64,000 nt of DNA from JAJDIA01 sp031555735 (lineage in GTDB: Bacteria > Bacteroidota > Bacteroidia > Bacteroidales > Tannerellaceae), in the NCBI GenBank assembly GCA_031555735.1, contig JAVBUE010000026.1:23774-87773 (forward strand). Direction: 5' to 3'. The position numbers and the translations under genes are program-made. Positions within the stretch are counted from its first letter, which is position 1. Every line of letters starts with the position of its first letter. Shown here piece after piece: positions 17,476-26,497 of this stretch. The notes below the pieces were generated by a model. It did no database searches. It worked only from the letters and a program-made list of their open reading frames with translations, and was not told where the DNA came from.

Positions 17476-18444
17476 ATGAAAGACGTTATTAAACCGGTCG
17501 ATAAATCACTGCTAAAAGCTGAGCTTACCAAGGACAAGCTGCTTAGAACCACCAATAAGTCGCAGAACGAGATTTACATTACCACCGCCCATGACTCTCC
17601 CCATATCATGCAGGAGATCGGACGTTTGCGGGAGATCGCTTTTCGTGAATACGGAGGTGGCACCGGCGAACCGGTTGACATCGACGAATATGATATCATG
17701 GAAGACGCCTACCGCCAACTGATTGTCTGGAATCCCGAAGACGAAGAAATACTCGGCGGATACCGTTTCTTATGCGGGAGCGACGTACGATTCGATGAAA
17801 AAGGCAAACCCATCCTGGCGACTGCCCATCTGTTTCATTTCTCCGACACCTTTATCAAGGAATACCTCCCCTATACGGTTGAATTGGGCAGATCCTTTGT
17901 CACCCTTGAATTCCAGGCCACACGGGAAGGCGCCAAAAAAGGCATGTTTATCCTCGACAACCTGTGGGACGGGTTAGGCGCATTGTCCGTAGTGGATCCC
18001 ACGCTGAAATACTATTTCGGGAAGGTCACGATGTATAACACCTACAACCCCGAAGCCCGCAACATGATCCTTTACTTCCTGGGCATGCATTTCCCCGATC
18101 CCGATCACCTGATCACTCCGCTACATCCGCTGGTGACCAATACGGACTTACAGAAGATGGAAGCCCTGTTCCTGCACGACAATTTCAAAGACAACTATAA
18201 GATACTCAACCAGGAAGTCCGCAAGTTCGGTATTAATGTACCCCCGCTCGTCAGCGCCTATATGAGCCTATCCCCCAAAATGCGCGTGTTCGGCACAGCC
18301 GTCAACCACGAATTCGGCGAAGTGGAAGAAACCGGTATCCTGATCGCCATCAATGAAATCCTCGAGGAAAAGAAAAAAAGGCACATCGAAACCTACCTGG
18401 AGATAGAATACCAATCCGCCGAATTAATCCGTAAAAGTCAATAA
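17476..18444 (+). CDS. glsB: Glycine N-acyltransferase GlsB (OlsB/hemolysin-type GNAT)
   Basis: 322 aa GNAT-fold N-acyltransferase that would attach a 3-hydroxy fatty acid to the amino group of glycine, the first step of glycine-lipid synthesis. Segments typical of the OlsB/hemolysin-like family are LREIAFREYGGGTG (about 51-64), LGGYRFLCG (93-101) and ELGRSFV (136-142). It follows glsA by 18 bases, so the two are almost certainly co-transcribed. The same two-gene arrangement close to the dcw cluster is what I recall from B. thetaiotaomicron (BT_3459 region). Confidence 0.87.
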   Translation: MKDVIKPVDKSLLKAELTKDKLLRTTNKSQNEIYITTAHDSPHIMQEIGRLREIAFREYGGGTGEPVDIDEYDIMEDAYRQLIVWNPEDEEILGGYRFLCGSDVRFDEKGKPILATAHLFHFSDTFIKEYLPYTVELGRSFVTLEFQATREGAKKGMFILDNLWDGLGALSVVDPTLKYYFGKVTMYNTYNPEARNMILYFLGMHFPDPDHLITPLHPLVTNTDLQKMEALFLHDNFKDNYKILNQEVRKFGINVPPLVSAYMSLSPKMRVFGTAVNHEFGEVEETGILIAINEILEEKKKRHIETYLEIEYQSAELIRKSQ

Positions 18445-18514
18445 TCGGCAAAATGATTGGATATTAACCGAAACCTTCTTATATTAGCATGCGATAGTTT
18501 TTGGGCGATTATCC

Positions 18515-19954
18515 ATGCTGGCTGCTATTGAAATACAAACCATAGTCGGCACTGTTTTTACATTATTATATAGTATTACCGTGCTGGGGCTGGTGCTGGT
18601 TGTCATCTTGGAGAACCGGAACCCGCTAAAAACCCTTTCGTGGGTAGTGGTATTGATCCTCGCGCCCGGTATCGGCCTCCTCTTTTACTTTTTCTTCGGG
18701 CAGGACAACCGCAAGCAACGGATCATCTCCAGGCGCACCTACAAGCGCATCATGAAAGCCCCTCAACGGAAAAAGCTGCCCCAGGACACACGCCGCCTTG
18801 TTCCCCCCACCTATGAACCCTTAGCCAACCTGCTCTACCAGACAAACCAGTCCACCTTATTATATGGCACCGATATCCGTGTATATACGAACGGGAAAGA
18901 CAAGTTCAAAGACCTGTTGAAAGATATCAAAAAGGCCAGGCACCACATCCATATACAATATTATATATTCAACGACGATGAGATCGGCAACCTGGTCAAA
19001 GACGCCCTGATCGCCAAAGCCCGGACAGGCATAGAGGTACGCATGCTGTTTGACGATGTAGGCAGTTGGACGGTAAAAAAAGAGTTCTTCCTGGAAATGA
19101 AAGATGCGGGGATCAAACTACATCCTTTCCTGCGCGTGGCCTTCCCCATATTCACCAGCAAGGTAAACTACCGTAACCATCGCAAGATCGTGGTGATCGA
19201 CGGAGAGATCGGCTATATGGGAGGCATGAATATCGCCGACCGCTATGTCAAAGGGCTTCCCTGGGGAACCTGGCGGGATTCCCATTTCCGGTTTAATGGG
19301 AAGGGCGTACAGGGATTACAAGCCGCCTTCCTGATCGATTGGTATGTCGTAAGCAAACAAGTCATCAACGGGAAAGAATATTACCCCATCGTCGAGACAG
19401 CGACAGACACCCTGATGCAGATAGTAACCAGCGGCCCTACCGGCCCATGGCGTTCCCTGTTGCAGGCGACCATCACCCTGGTTACCAATGCCAAGAAATA
19501 CATCTACATCCAAACGCCCTATTTCCTGCCCACCGAAGGGTTGAACCAGGCATTACAGATCGCCGCGATGGGCGGGATCGATGTCCGCCTGATGATACCC
19601 AAACGTTCCGACACCCGATCCACCAACATGGCCTCGCGCTCCTTCCTGGATGAGATGCTTAAAGCAGGGGTCAAAGTCTATTTCTACAAACCCGGCTTCC
19701 TCCATTCCAAACTATTGGTGGTGGACGATATGGTGACGGCTATCGGATCGGCCAACATGGACTTCCGCAGCTTTGAACATAACTTTGAGGTCAACGCCTA
19801 CGTCTATCAGGAAGCATTCGCCGTAGAGATGAAAAAGATATTCCAACAGGATATGAAAAGCTGCGAACTGCTGGTCGCCTCCCGGTGGCTCAGGCGTCCG
19901 CTCAAAGACAGGGCTATCGAATCCTTTATGCGTCTGTTCTCTCCTCTTCTCTGA
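18515..19954 (+). CDS. cls: Cardiolipin synthase (phospholipase D family)
   Basis: 479 aa membrane enzyme condensing phosphatidylglycerol to cardiolipin. Two hydrophobic helices lie at about 10-35 and 42-68, the second followed by FFFGQDNRKQR. The two HxKxxxxD catalytic motifs are HRKIVVID (followed by GYMGGMN) and HSKLLVVD (followed by IGSANMDFRS), as in bacterial ClsA-type enzymes. It follows glsB by 70 bases, forming a membrane-lipid block. Its last 29 bases overlap the end of the convergent rsmD. Confidence 0.95.
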   Translation: MLAAIEIQTIVGTVFTLLYSITVLGLVLVVILENRNPLKTLSWVVVLILAPGIGLLFYFFFGQDNRKQRIISRRTYKRIMKAPQRKKLPQDTRRLVPPTYEPLANLLYQTNQSTLLYGTDIRVYTNGKDKFKDLLKDIKKARHHIHIQYYIFNDDEIGNLVKDALIAKARTGIEVRMLFDDVGSWTVKKEFFLEMKDAGIKLHPFLRVAFPIFTSKVNYRNHRKIVVIDGEIGYMGGMNIADRYVKGLPWGTWRDSHFRFNGKGVQGLQAAFLIDWYVVSKQVINGKEYYPIVETATDTLMQIVTSGPTGPWRSLLQATITLVTNAKKYIYIQTPYFLPTEGLNQALQIAAMGGIDVRLMIPKRSDTRSTNMASRSFLDEMLKAGVKVYFYKPGFLHSKLLVVDDMVTAIGSANMDFRSFEHNFEVNAYVYQEAFAVEMKKIFQQDMKSCELLVASRWLRRPLKDRAIESFMRLFSPLL

Positions 19955-20483
19955 GGAAAAGGCTGAAGTTTACCGATCCATACACCCGGTGTTGGATAAA
20001 GTGCGGCAGGGAAGAGAAATCGAATGTCTTGGGATGCTCCATCACAAACAGGCCCCCTTTGCGCAACAGGTTTCGCTCCAGCACCCACACCGGGATATCC
20101 CCCAGCTCCTTCAGGTCATACGGCGGATCGGCAAAGATCAGGTCGAACGACTCCGGTTTGGCCGTCTGCAGAAAGCGGAGCGCATCACCGCGAAGCAGCC
20201 GGAGACCGTCTGCTTTCAACTCAGCTCCCACCTTGGCGATAAAAGAGGCATGCGCGTTATTTTTCTCCACCGCCACCACCGATGCACATCCGCGCGACAA
20301 CAACTCAAACGCGATACTCCCCGTACCGGAGAACAGATCGGCCGCCTGCATGCCTTCCGGATCCACAAGGTTATGGATCACGTTGAAGATATTTTCTTTC
20401 GCAAAGTCCGTCGTCGGACGGGCGCTGAATGACGACGGTATCTGAAACCGCCGCCGCCCATATAATCCACTTATAATTCGCAT
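19926..20483 (-). CDS. rsmD: 16S rRNA (guanine(966)-N(2))-methyltransferase RsmD
   Basis: 185 aa from the ATG at 20483 (MRIISGLYGRRRF). The N-terminal RPTTDFAKENIFN block, SAM-binding ADLFSGTGSIAFELLSRG and the catalytic DPPYDL are diagnostic. The frame stays open upstream for 137 codons, but only as antisense-frame sequence inside the DUF3822 gene, so the shorter start is used. It overlaps the upstream DUF3822 gene by 13 bases and the convergent cls by 29 bases. RsmD methylates G966 of 16S rRNA during 30S assembly. Confidence 0.95.
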   Translation of the reverse strand: MRIISGLYGRRRFQIPSSFSARPTTDFAKENIFNVIHNLVDPEGMQAADLFSGTGSIAFELLSRGCASVVAVEKNNAHASFIAKVGAELKADGLRLLRGDALRFLQTAKPESFDLIFADPPYDLKELGDIPVWVLERNLLRKGGLFVMEHPKTFDFSSLPHFIQHRVYGSVNFSLFLREEERTDA

Positions 20484-21310
20484 ACCAATAACGCTATGAG
20501 ATCCATCGGAGCCTGCCCAACCGAGTCGCCCGACAAATAGGCTTCCGACGGTATTTCCGCCACCCCGGCAGACGATATATATACATGAAGGGTTTGAAGT
20601 ATGGACTGGCACAGGGTGAATTCGCCGGAGAGGAACAATTGATCCTGCTGCTGGTCCAACTGAGCCTGCCGCCATACATATAATATATAGTACACACAAT
20701 CTTCGACACCTGTGATAGCGAATGAATTGGCCACCAGCAACCGCCCCTGCCGGAGCACCCCGACATCCATCCGGTTCGACGCGACAACCACCTGCATCCG
20801 CGCCGGGAGGCTGACCCGGCTTTGCCTTTTCCATAAACACAGCAACGGTGCCACCGCAGGGATGAACACCGGCTGGATAAACGAGCGACTGCAAAACGCA
20901 TGGATTTCCGGATCCAGTCCAAAGACCACATACGCCGCCTCTTCCGGCAACAAATAACTCAATGCTTTTCCCGGCGGGTCGGCGTGTACAAAAGAGAGCA
21001 GTTCCTCTTCCTTCCCCGGCTGATACGCCACATCAGGCACCAGCGTATATACTGGCGTATCCACCACCACATACACCTTCCGGTATTCCCATGCCAGGAA
21101 TTCATGGGCATAGAAGAACTCCTTGAGTGCAGCCACATACGCCTGCGCAGGATCGAACGTCACTTCCCGACAAAAGAAGGTATTCCCCTCCGAAGGGATA
21201 TACCCCGAAAAAGAAAGTCCACCCGACTGAAGCCGGATGGACACTTTATATTTCCCGGAATTGTCGGTAGTCAACGTATCAGGAATACTGATAGTCATAC
21301 TTGCCGCCAA
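20471..21310 (-). CDS. DUF3822 family protein
   Basis: 279 aa cytoplasmic-looking protein with no signal peptide, matching the DUF3822 family that sits next to rsmD in many Bacteroidetes. Recognisable stretches are LSFSGYIPSEGNTFF, YVVVDTPVYTLVPD and a second half resembling an actin/ASKHA-like beta fold (QVVVASNRMDVGVLRQGRLLVANSF). I infer a possible ASKHA fold only from that pattern. Function unknown. It overlaps rsmD by 13 bases and begins directly after the membrane-anchored gene at 21311. Confidence 0.85.
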   Translation of the reverse strand: MAASMTISIPDTLTTDNSGKYKVSIRLQSGGLSFSGYIPSEGNTFFCREVTFDPAQAYVAALKEFFYAHEFLAWEYRKVYVVVDTPVYTLVPDVAYQPGKEEELLSFVHADPPGKALSYLLPEEAAYVVFGLDPEIHAFCSRSFIQPVFIPAVAPLLCLWKRQSRVSLPARMQVVVASNRMDVGVLRQGRLLVANSFAITGVEDCVYYILYVWRQAQLDQQQDQLFLSGEFTLCQSILQTLHVYISSAGVAEIPSEAYLSGDSVGQAPMDLIALLVCEL

Positions 21311-21949
21311 TTATTCCCAGTTACCTGCGTTGTTGTTGATTTCTTCGAGTGAACCCACGCGCAATCCGGGGAACTTGCTTTGTTTGTTGGCTTTGTCGAT
21401 CAGGTTGTAGCGCAACTGGGGATCCATTCCTACCATATATTCTGCATACGGTACTTCGCAAGCGAATACCTTCACTTCATAACCGGCCGGAGATTTCAGC
21501 GTGGTGGTATCCATCGAGAACTCGATCTTTTTGTCGCCCGGTATAGCCGGCACATAGCGCATATCCGCCACGTCGTAGTTTACACCCAACAAGGTATCTT
21601 TCGCCAGGATCCACATGGTATCACGTTTGATCAATCCCTGCTTCACGGCTTCTTTTTCCGTCATTCCCTTTTCCAACTGTTCGTCGGTCAGTACGCCTTC
21701 CTTGATCAGGAACGGCAACTTCTCATCATTCAGGAACTTGCCCAACTGGTCAAAATTGGCAGCGTGTACCTTATGGATATTCTTGTACTCGATCTGCGCC
21801 TTACGGATTTCCATCAGACGCGTTTTGATCGCTGCCTCACGCAAATCCTTTTCCGCTTCGAATTCGATCGGGTTCATTACACTCCGGTAGCACATGTAAA
21901 CAAGTACAACTGACGCAACAAGCAGTAAAATCTTCAATGTAACTTTCAT
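21311..21949 (-). CDS. Conserved membrane-anchored protein of unknown function
   Basis: 212 aa from the ATG at 21949. One hydrophobic segment at about residues 5-22 (LKILLLVASVVLVYMCY) is followed by a long, charged helical stretch (FEAEKDLREAAIKTRLMEIR) and a domain with many acidic residues. No prepilin cleavage site or lipobox is visible, so it is probably an inner-membrane anchor with a periplasmic domain. The helix-then-domain layout loosely recalls pseudopilins, but I do not assign that. It is first in a three-gene unit with DUF3822 and rsmD. A 12-codon upstream extension exists but overlaps the putative promoter. Confidence 0.75.
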   Translation of the reverse strand: MKVTLKILLLVASVVLVYMCYRSVMNPIEFEAEKDLREAAIKTRLMEIRKAQIEYKNIHKVHAANFDQLGKFLNDEKLPFLIKEGVLTDEQLEKGMTEKEAVKQGLIKRDTMWILAKDTLLGVNYDVADMRYVPAIPGDKKIEFSMDTTTLKSPAGYEVKVFACEVPYAEYMVGMDPQLRYNLIDKANKQSKFPGLRVGSLEEINNNAGNWE

Positions 21950-21982
21950 GGTTTGTATGTTTTTTGAATTTATTTCGTTCCG

Positions 21983-21990
21983 CAAATTTA
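21983..21990 (-). promoter_or_regulatory. Predicted -7 box for the 21949-rsmD unit
   Basis: Reading the minus strand, TAAATTTG fits TAnnTTTG and lies 34 bases before the ATG at 21949. No clear -33 element was recognised. Confidence 0.45.
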
Positions 21991-22041
21991 GAAAAGAATC
22001 TTTAATACGCTACCTTTATGACGAAAATTATTGCAGTTGAG

Positions 22042-23463
22042 ATGATAAATAGTTCGCTAAGCGCAAAAATACGCCTGAATTTTCCGTATTTACCTACCGA
22101 AGACCAACTTTATGCCCTCGAAAAGATCACTTCTTTTCTGCTGTCGCCCATATCCGAATCCGTTTTAGTGTTCAAGGGATATGCCGGAACAGGCAAGACC
22201 TCGCTGCTGGGCGCACTGGTCCGGACGCTGAACGAAGAGAAGCTGCCAACCGTGCTGCTCGCGCCGACAGGGCGGGCGGCCAAAGTGTTCGCGGCCTACG
22301 CCGGCCACCGCGCCGGTACCATCCACAAGAAAATATACCGGCAAAAAACCTTTTCCAACGAACCCGAAGGCTTCCTTGCCACGGAAAACCGGCATACAGA
22401 CACGCTCTTTATCGTGGACGAGGCATCCATGATCGCCAATGAGGGACTGGACGCGCACACCTTCGGCAGCGGCCGCCTGCTGGACGACCTCATACAATAT
22501 GTCTATTCCGGGGAAAACTGCCGGCTGATCCTCGTCGGCGACGTAGCCCAGCTACCCCCCGTCGGACATACCGAAAGCCCGGCGCTGAACGCCGACAACC
22601 TGCGGGGCTACCACCTGCATACGGAAGAAGTGCTGCTCACGCGGATCGTACGGCAGGCCGAAGACTCGGGTATCCTCCACAACGCCACCCGCCTCCGCGA
22701 AGCCCTGCGGACACAAACCGTGGAGGTATTCCCCAAACTCACCCTCCAGCCTTTTGCCGATATCCGGAAGATCGGCGGCGAAGAGCTGATCGAAGCCCTC
22801 GCGACCGCCTATCAACGCGACGGCGTGGAAGAAACCATGATCATCACCCGGAGCAACAAGCGGGCGGTGATCTACAACAACGGCGTACGCAACCGCATCC
22901 TCTACCGCGAAGAAGAACTGTCGGCGGGCGACCGCCTGATGGTAGCCAAAAACAACTATTTCCGGACCGACGGCTCCAAAGAGACTGATTTCATCGCCAA
23001 CGGGGAGATCATCCGCGTGCTGCGTGTCCGCAAAACGATGGAGATGTACGGTTTCCGCTTCGCCGACGTCACCGTCCGTTTCGTCGAACAGGAGAACGAG
23101 GCGGAGATGGACCTCAAAATCCTGCTCGACACCCTGCAGACCGATGCGCCCGCCCTTCCGCAGGCCATGAGCGACCGACTATTCCAGGCCGTGCTCGAAG
23201 ACTATGCCGACATCCCTTCCAAAGCCGAAAAGATGCGAAAAATAAAAGCCGACCCCTGGTATAACGTCGTGCAGGTCAAATACGCCTATGCCGTCACCTG
23301 CCACAAAGCGCAGGGCGGGCAATGGATGAATGTATTCCTCGACCTCGGCTATATCACCGAAGACATGCTCGGCGAATCATTTTACCGCTGGCTATATACC
23401 GCTTTCACCCGCGCCACCCACCGGCTGTATCTCGTTAATCTTCCAAAAGAATTTGAAGGATAA
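22042..23463 (+). CDS. RecD-like ATP-dependent helicase (UvrD-C superfamily 1)
   Basis: 473 aa from the ATG at 22042. Walker A GYAGTGKTSL lies near residue 46, Walker B reads LFIVDEASMI, motif III-like LILVGDVAQLPPVG follows, and the C-terminal UvrD_C_2 block is AVTCHKAQGGQW. This is the short RecD-like helicase common in Bacteroidetes; a role in DNA repair or replication is inferred from family. An in-frame ATG also exists at 22018, but it overlaps a TACCTTTA element resembling a -7 box, so the downstream start is preferred. Confidence 0.9.
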   Translation: MINSSLSAKIRLNFPYLPTEDQLYALEKITSFLLSPISESVLVFKGYAGTGKTSLLGALVRTLNEEKLPTVLLAPTGRAAKVFAAYAGHRAGTIHKKIYRQKTFSNEPEGFLATENRHTDTLFIVDEASMIANEGLDAHTFGSGRLLDDLIQYVYSGENCRLILVGDVAQLPPVGHTESPALNADNLRGYHLHTEEVLLTRIVRQAEDSGILHNATRLREALRTQTVEVFPKLTLQPFADIRKIGGEELIEALATAYQRDGVEETMIITRSNKRAVIYNNGVRNRILYREEELSAGDRLMVAKNNYFRTDGSKETDFIANGEIIRVLRVRKTMEMYGFRFADVTVRFVEQENEAEMDLKILLDTLQTDAPALPQAMSDRLFQAVLEDYADIPSKAEKMRKIKADPWYNVVQVKYAYAVTCHKAQGGQWMNVFLDLGYITEDMLGESFYRWLYTAFTRATHRLYLVNLPKEFEG

Positions 23464-23488
23464 GTGTCATAAAATAACTTAAAAAACG

Positions 23489-23517
23489 TTTGCCTATGAA
23501 GGAAATAGCTACTTTTG
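23489..23517 (+). promoter_or_regulatory. Predicted promoter of the 23568-rsmI unit
   Basis: TACTTTTG at 23510-23517 is a -7 match, and TTTG at 23489-23492 is a -33 match (spacing 17, slightly short). The gene start follows 50 bases downstream. Confidence 0.55.
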
Positions 23518-23567
23518 TCGCTGTGGAACAAAGGGAAAGCGCAAGTTTTCTGCAAGTGTAAAAGTGA

Positions 23568-24164
23568 ATGGGAAATAAAGAACGCATCGATTATCTGTTA
23601 CTCAGCATCCGGGAGCTCGAAAAAGAAATAGCTGCCCAGCGTGATTCAGACTTCTATCCCGTCTCTTTTTTCAGTCGCTCTTTTGATGTAGCCCACAAGA
23701 TATTGACAGACCTGCATACGCTGGAAGCCGAACAGGTAGATGTCTTGCGGCAACGGATGGAAGCACACAGGCAGTTGATCGACGCCATCCCCGTTGTCCA
23801 ACCGGCCGCAATCACTCCGCCGGTGGATCCCCCGGTAACCATACCTGCCCCTGAAACGCCACACCCTGCATCCAAAGACAAGGATATACCTGCCGAAAAA
23901 AAACCAACCCTCTTCCTGAGTGAAGTATTGGAGAAGAATAACCTGTCGGATTTCCGCAAAGCCTTCAGCCTGAACGACCGTTTCCGCTTTCGTCGGGAAC
24001 TGTTCGGCGGAGACGAAGCGAGGATGAACAAAGCGTTATCCGACCTCAACGACCTCCACTCCTACGAAGAGTCTGTTACTTATTTGCAACAAGAATTGAA
24101 ATGGATCCCTGAAGATGAATCGGTAACCGATTTCATCAAACTGCTCGAGAAACGTTTTTTATAA
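23568..24164 (+). CDS. Conserved Bacteroidales protein of unknown function
   Basis: 198 aa, no signal peptide or membrane helix. Residues 1-75 are helical and coiled-coil-like (IRELEKEIAAQRD). A Pro/Thr-rich linker (about 76-110) follows, then a conserved C-terminal domain with FRKAFSLNDRFRFRRELFGG and a helix-rich end (TYLQQELKWIPED). I recognise this C-terminal block from other Bacteroidales proteins but know of no function. It ends 10 bases before rsmI, so the two are probably co-transcribed. Confidence 0.82.
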   Translation: MGNKERIDYLLLSIRELEKEIAAQRDSDFYPVSFFSRSFDVAHKILTDLHTLEAEQVDVLRQRMEAHRQLIDAIPVVQPAAITPPVDPPVTIPAPETPHPASKDKDIPAEKKPTLFLSEVLEKNNLSDFRKAFSLNDRFRFRRELFGGDEARMNKALSDLNDLHSYEESVTYLQQELKWIPEDESVTDFIKLLEKRFL

Positions 24165-24174
24165 CAATGCAGCC

Positions 24175-24873
24175 ATGGCAAAGCTGATCGTAGTACCCAC
24201 TCCCATTGGAAACCTGGAAGACATTACTTTCCGGGCGATACGGGTATTGAAGGAAGCCGACCTCATCCTGGCCGAAGATACGCGGACCACCGGATTCCTG
24301 CTCAGGCATTATGAGATACAGAACAAGATGCTGTCGCATCATAAGTTCAACGAGCACAAGACCGTTGAACACCTCGTATCCCGTATCGCCGCAGGAGAAA
24401 CGATCGCACTCGTATCCGACGCCGGCACACCCGCCATCTCCGACCCCGGCTTTCTGCTGGTGCGCGAATGTGTGCGGCAGGGTGTGGACGTGGAATGCCT
24501 GCCCGGCCCCACGGCCTTTGTGCCCGCGCTGGTCGTGTCCGGCCTGCCCAACGACACGTTCTGCTTCGAAGGATTCCTGCCGCAAAAAAAAGGTAGGCAG
24601 ACCCGCATGCAGGAACTGGCACGGGAAACACGTACGGTCGTGCTCTACGAATCACCCTTCCGGCTGGTCAAGACACTCACGCAACTGAGTGAATGGATGG
24701 GAACCGAACGGCAGGCCGCCGTCTCGCGGGAGTTGTCCAAACGGTTCGAAGAAACCGTACGCGGCACACTGGCAGAGGTCGTAGCCCACTTCACCGTGAA
24801 CGAACCCAAAGGCGAATTTGTTATATGTATAGACGGTTTAAATGATAAGAAAGAAAAAGAGAAGGAAGTTTAA
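24175..24873 (+). CDS. rsmI: 16S rRNA (cytidine(1402)-2'-O)-methyltransferase RsmI
   Basis: 232 aa tetrapyrrole-methylase-fold enzyme. The start VVPTPIGNLEDITFRA, LILAEDTRTTG, IALVSDAGTPAISDPG and PGPTAFVPALVVSGLP are RsmI hallmarks. RsmI adds the ribose methyl on C1402, the same nucleotide whose base is methylated by RsmH (encoded at 15412-16350), so both halves of the m4Cm1402 modification are in this window. The Lys/Glu-rich C-terminus overlaps no neighbour; a lipoprotein gene starts 16 bases on. Confidence 0.96.
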   Translation: MAKLIVVPTPIGNLEDITFRAIRVLKEADLILAEDTRTTGFLLRHYEIQNKMLSHHKFNEHKTVEHLVSRIAAGETIALVSDAGTPAISDPGFLLVRECVRQGVDVECLPGPTAFVPALVVSGLPNDTFCFEGFLPQKKGRQTRMQELARETRTVVLYESPFRLVKTLTQLSEWMGTERQAAVSRELSKRFEETVRGTLAEVVAHFTVNEPKGEFVICIDGLNDKKEKEKEV

Positions 24874-24889
24874 TTTAAATACAACTACA

Positions 24890-25762
24890 ATGAAAAAGGT
24901 ATTATTTATTTGTCTGAGTGCAGCCTTGTTGACTTCGTGCGTACAAAATTCGTCCGAGTACAAAAAACTACAAGCCCAGAACGACTCACTTAAGATTGAG
25001 AATCAAAAGAACACCGATGAACTGAATGACATGCTGGCCATCCTGAACGATGTGGAAGCCGATTTCCAATCCATCCGGGATGCGGAGAACTACCTGGCGT
25101 TGCAGCAACAAAGCGCCGGCGAGATCAACCAGACCAAACGCGAACAGATCAAGCAGAACATGCAAATGGTCACCGACGTGTTGAAAAAGAACAAAGAACA
25201 GATTGCCGAACTGGAAAAACGGCTGAAGAACAGCGGTATCCAATCGTCCTCCCTGAAGAAAACGATCAGCCGCCTCAACTCCGAGATCGACCAGAAAGTG
25301 GTGATGATCGCCACGCTGCAGGAAGACCTCGCGAAAAAGAACGTACGTATCCAGGAACTGGATGACGCTGTCGTGGGACTTACCGAAGATGTGGAAGTGC
25401 TCTCCGCTACCAGCGCCGCCCAGTCCGAGAAGATCAACCAGCAAGACAAAGCGTTGAACACCGCCTACTACTGCTTCGGCACGTCCAAGGAACTGAAAGA
25501 CCAGAAAATCCTTTCGGGCGGAGGCATCTTCTCCAAATCCAAAGTATTGCAGGCCGGTTTCAACAAAGACTACTTCATTACCATCGACGTACGCGAAGTA
25601 ACGGAGATCCCCCTGTTCGCCGCCAAGGCCAAACTGAAATCCAACCATCCCGCCGGATCGTATGAGTTCACGCAAGACGCCGACGGCAACCAGACACTGA
25701 AGATCACCGACCAGAAGAACTTCTGGAGCCTGGGCAAATACCTGGTGATCGAAGTAGGATGA
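24890..25762 (+). CDS. Coiled-coil lipoprotein
   Basis: 290 aa from the ATG at 24890 (MKKVLFICLSAALLTSCVQN); the longer frame from 24842 starts inside rsmI and lacks a signal. The lipobox LTSC puts the lipidated Cys at residue 17. Residues about 25-190 form an almost continuous coiled coil with repeated Lys/Glu/Gln heptads (for example LRNSGIQSS-flanking KKNKEQIAELEKRLK). A compact C-terminal domain follows (about 195-290) with DYFITIDVREVTEIPLF. It probably sits in the periplasm or outer membrane. Function unknown. It ends by a 4-base overlap with the HAD gene. Confidence 0.85.
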   Translation: MKKVLFICLSAALLTSCVQNSSEYKKLQAQNDSLKIENQKNTDELNDMLAILNDVEADFQSIRDAENYLALQQQSAGEINQTKREQIKQNMQMVTDVLKKNKEQIAELEKRLKNSGIQSSSLKKTISRLNSEIDQKVVMIATLQEDLAKKNVRIQELDDAVVGLTEDVEVLSATSAAQSEKINQQDKALNTAYYCFGTSKELKDQKILSGGGIFSKSKVLQAGFNKDYFITIDVREVTEIPLFAAKAKLKSNHPAGSYEFTQDADGNQTLKITDQKNFWSLGKYLVIEVG

Positions 25763-26454
25763 TCCGGTACAAAAACCTGTTTATCGACCTGGACGATACC
25801 CTTTGGGATACCGCCCATAACAATAAAGAATGCCTCGAAGAGCTTTATGCCGACCGTCAGTGGAACCGGTATTACGCCTCCTTCGAGGCTTTCTATGCGA
25901 TCTATATGCCCCATAACCTCGGCCTCTGGGCACAGTACCGCCAGCATGCGATCGACCGCCAGACGCTCATCATCGAACGCTTCCGTTACATCCTCCGGCC
26001 GATGGGGATCGACGATGTCCCGTCGGCTCTGGAAGTAAACAACGATTTCCTCCTGCGCACCACTACCAAAACACGGCTCATCCCCGACGCCATCGAACTG
26101 CTGGCGTATCTCCGGCCGTACTACCGGCTGTTTATCCTTTCGAATGGTTTCCGCGAGGTACAGTTCAAAAAACTGGCCAACTCCGGGCTGGCGCCGTATA
26201 TCGACCGGATGATCCTCTCCGAAGATGCCGGCATACAGAAGCCGCATAAAGGCATATTCGATTTCGCCCTGACCACCACCAACTCACGGCGGAGTGAAAG
26301 CCTGATGATCGGCGACAGCTGGGAAGCCGATATCGAAGGCGCCCGCCAGTCCGGTATCGACCAGCTCTGGCTCAACCCCGACGATGCCCCCCCCGCAGGT
26401 TTCACCCCCACCTATACCGTCCAATCCCTCCAGGACATCCGCCATATCCTCTGA
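25759..26454 (+). CDS. HAD-family nucleotidase, YjjG type
   Basis: 231 aa phosphatase. HAD motif I is DLDDTLWDT at residues 10-18, motif II is FILSNGF, and motif IV is IGDSWEADIEGA. The sequence order and cap size fit the YjjG (non-canonical pyrimidine nucleotidase) group, which dephosphorylates odd nucleoside monophosphates; substrate here is inferred only. Its ATG overlaps the lipoprotein stop (ATGA). The first of the 22-bp palindrome arrays begins about 40 bases after its stop. Confidence 0.9.
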   Translation: MIRYKNLFIDLDDTLWDTAHNNKECLEELYADRQWNRYYASFEAFYAIYMPHNLGLWAQYRQHAIDRQTLIIERFRYILRPMGIDDVPSALEVNNDFLLRTTTKTRLIPDAIELLAYLRPYYRLFILSNGFREVQFKKLANSGLAPYIDRMILSEDAGIQKPHKGIFDFALTTTNSRRSESLMIGDSWEADIEGARQSGIDQLWLNPDDAPPAGFTPTYTVQSLQDIRHIL

Positions 26455-26463
26455 CAAACGGCA

Positions 26464-26477
26464 GGCGTCCGGACGCC
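26464..26477. repeat. 14-bp perfect palindrome after the HAD gene
   Basis: GGCGTCCGGACGCC lies ten bases after the HAD stop codon. It would form a tight stem in RNA, but no T-run follows, so it is not a classical terminator. Confidence 0.6.
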
Positions 26478-26497
26478 TTCCCGGCAAACTATGGCAC

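Noticed and set aside
20484..20894. N-terminal extension of RsmD
   Set aside because: Covers the DUF3822 gene in a different frame; RsmD proteins begin at MRIISG.
21311..21949. Type IV pseudopilin
   Set aside because: The layout is similar, but there is no prepilin peptidase site and no pilus genes nearby.
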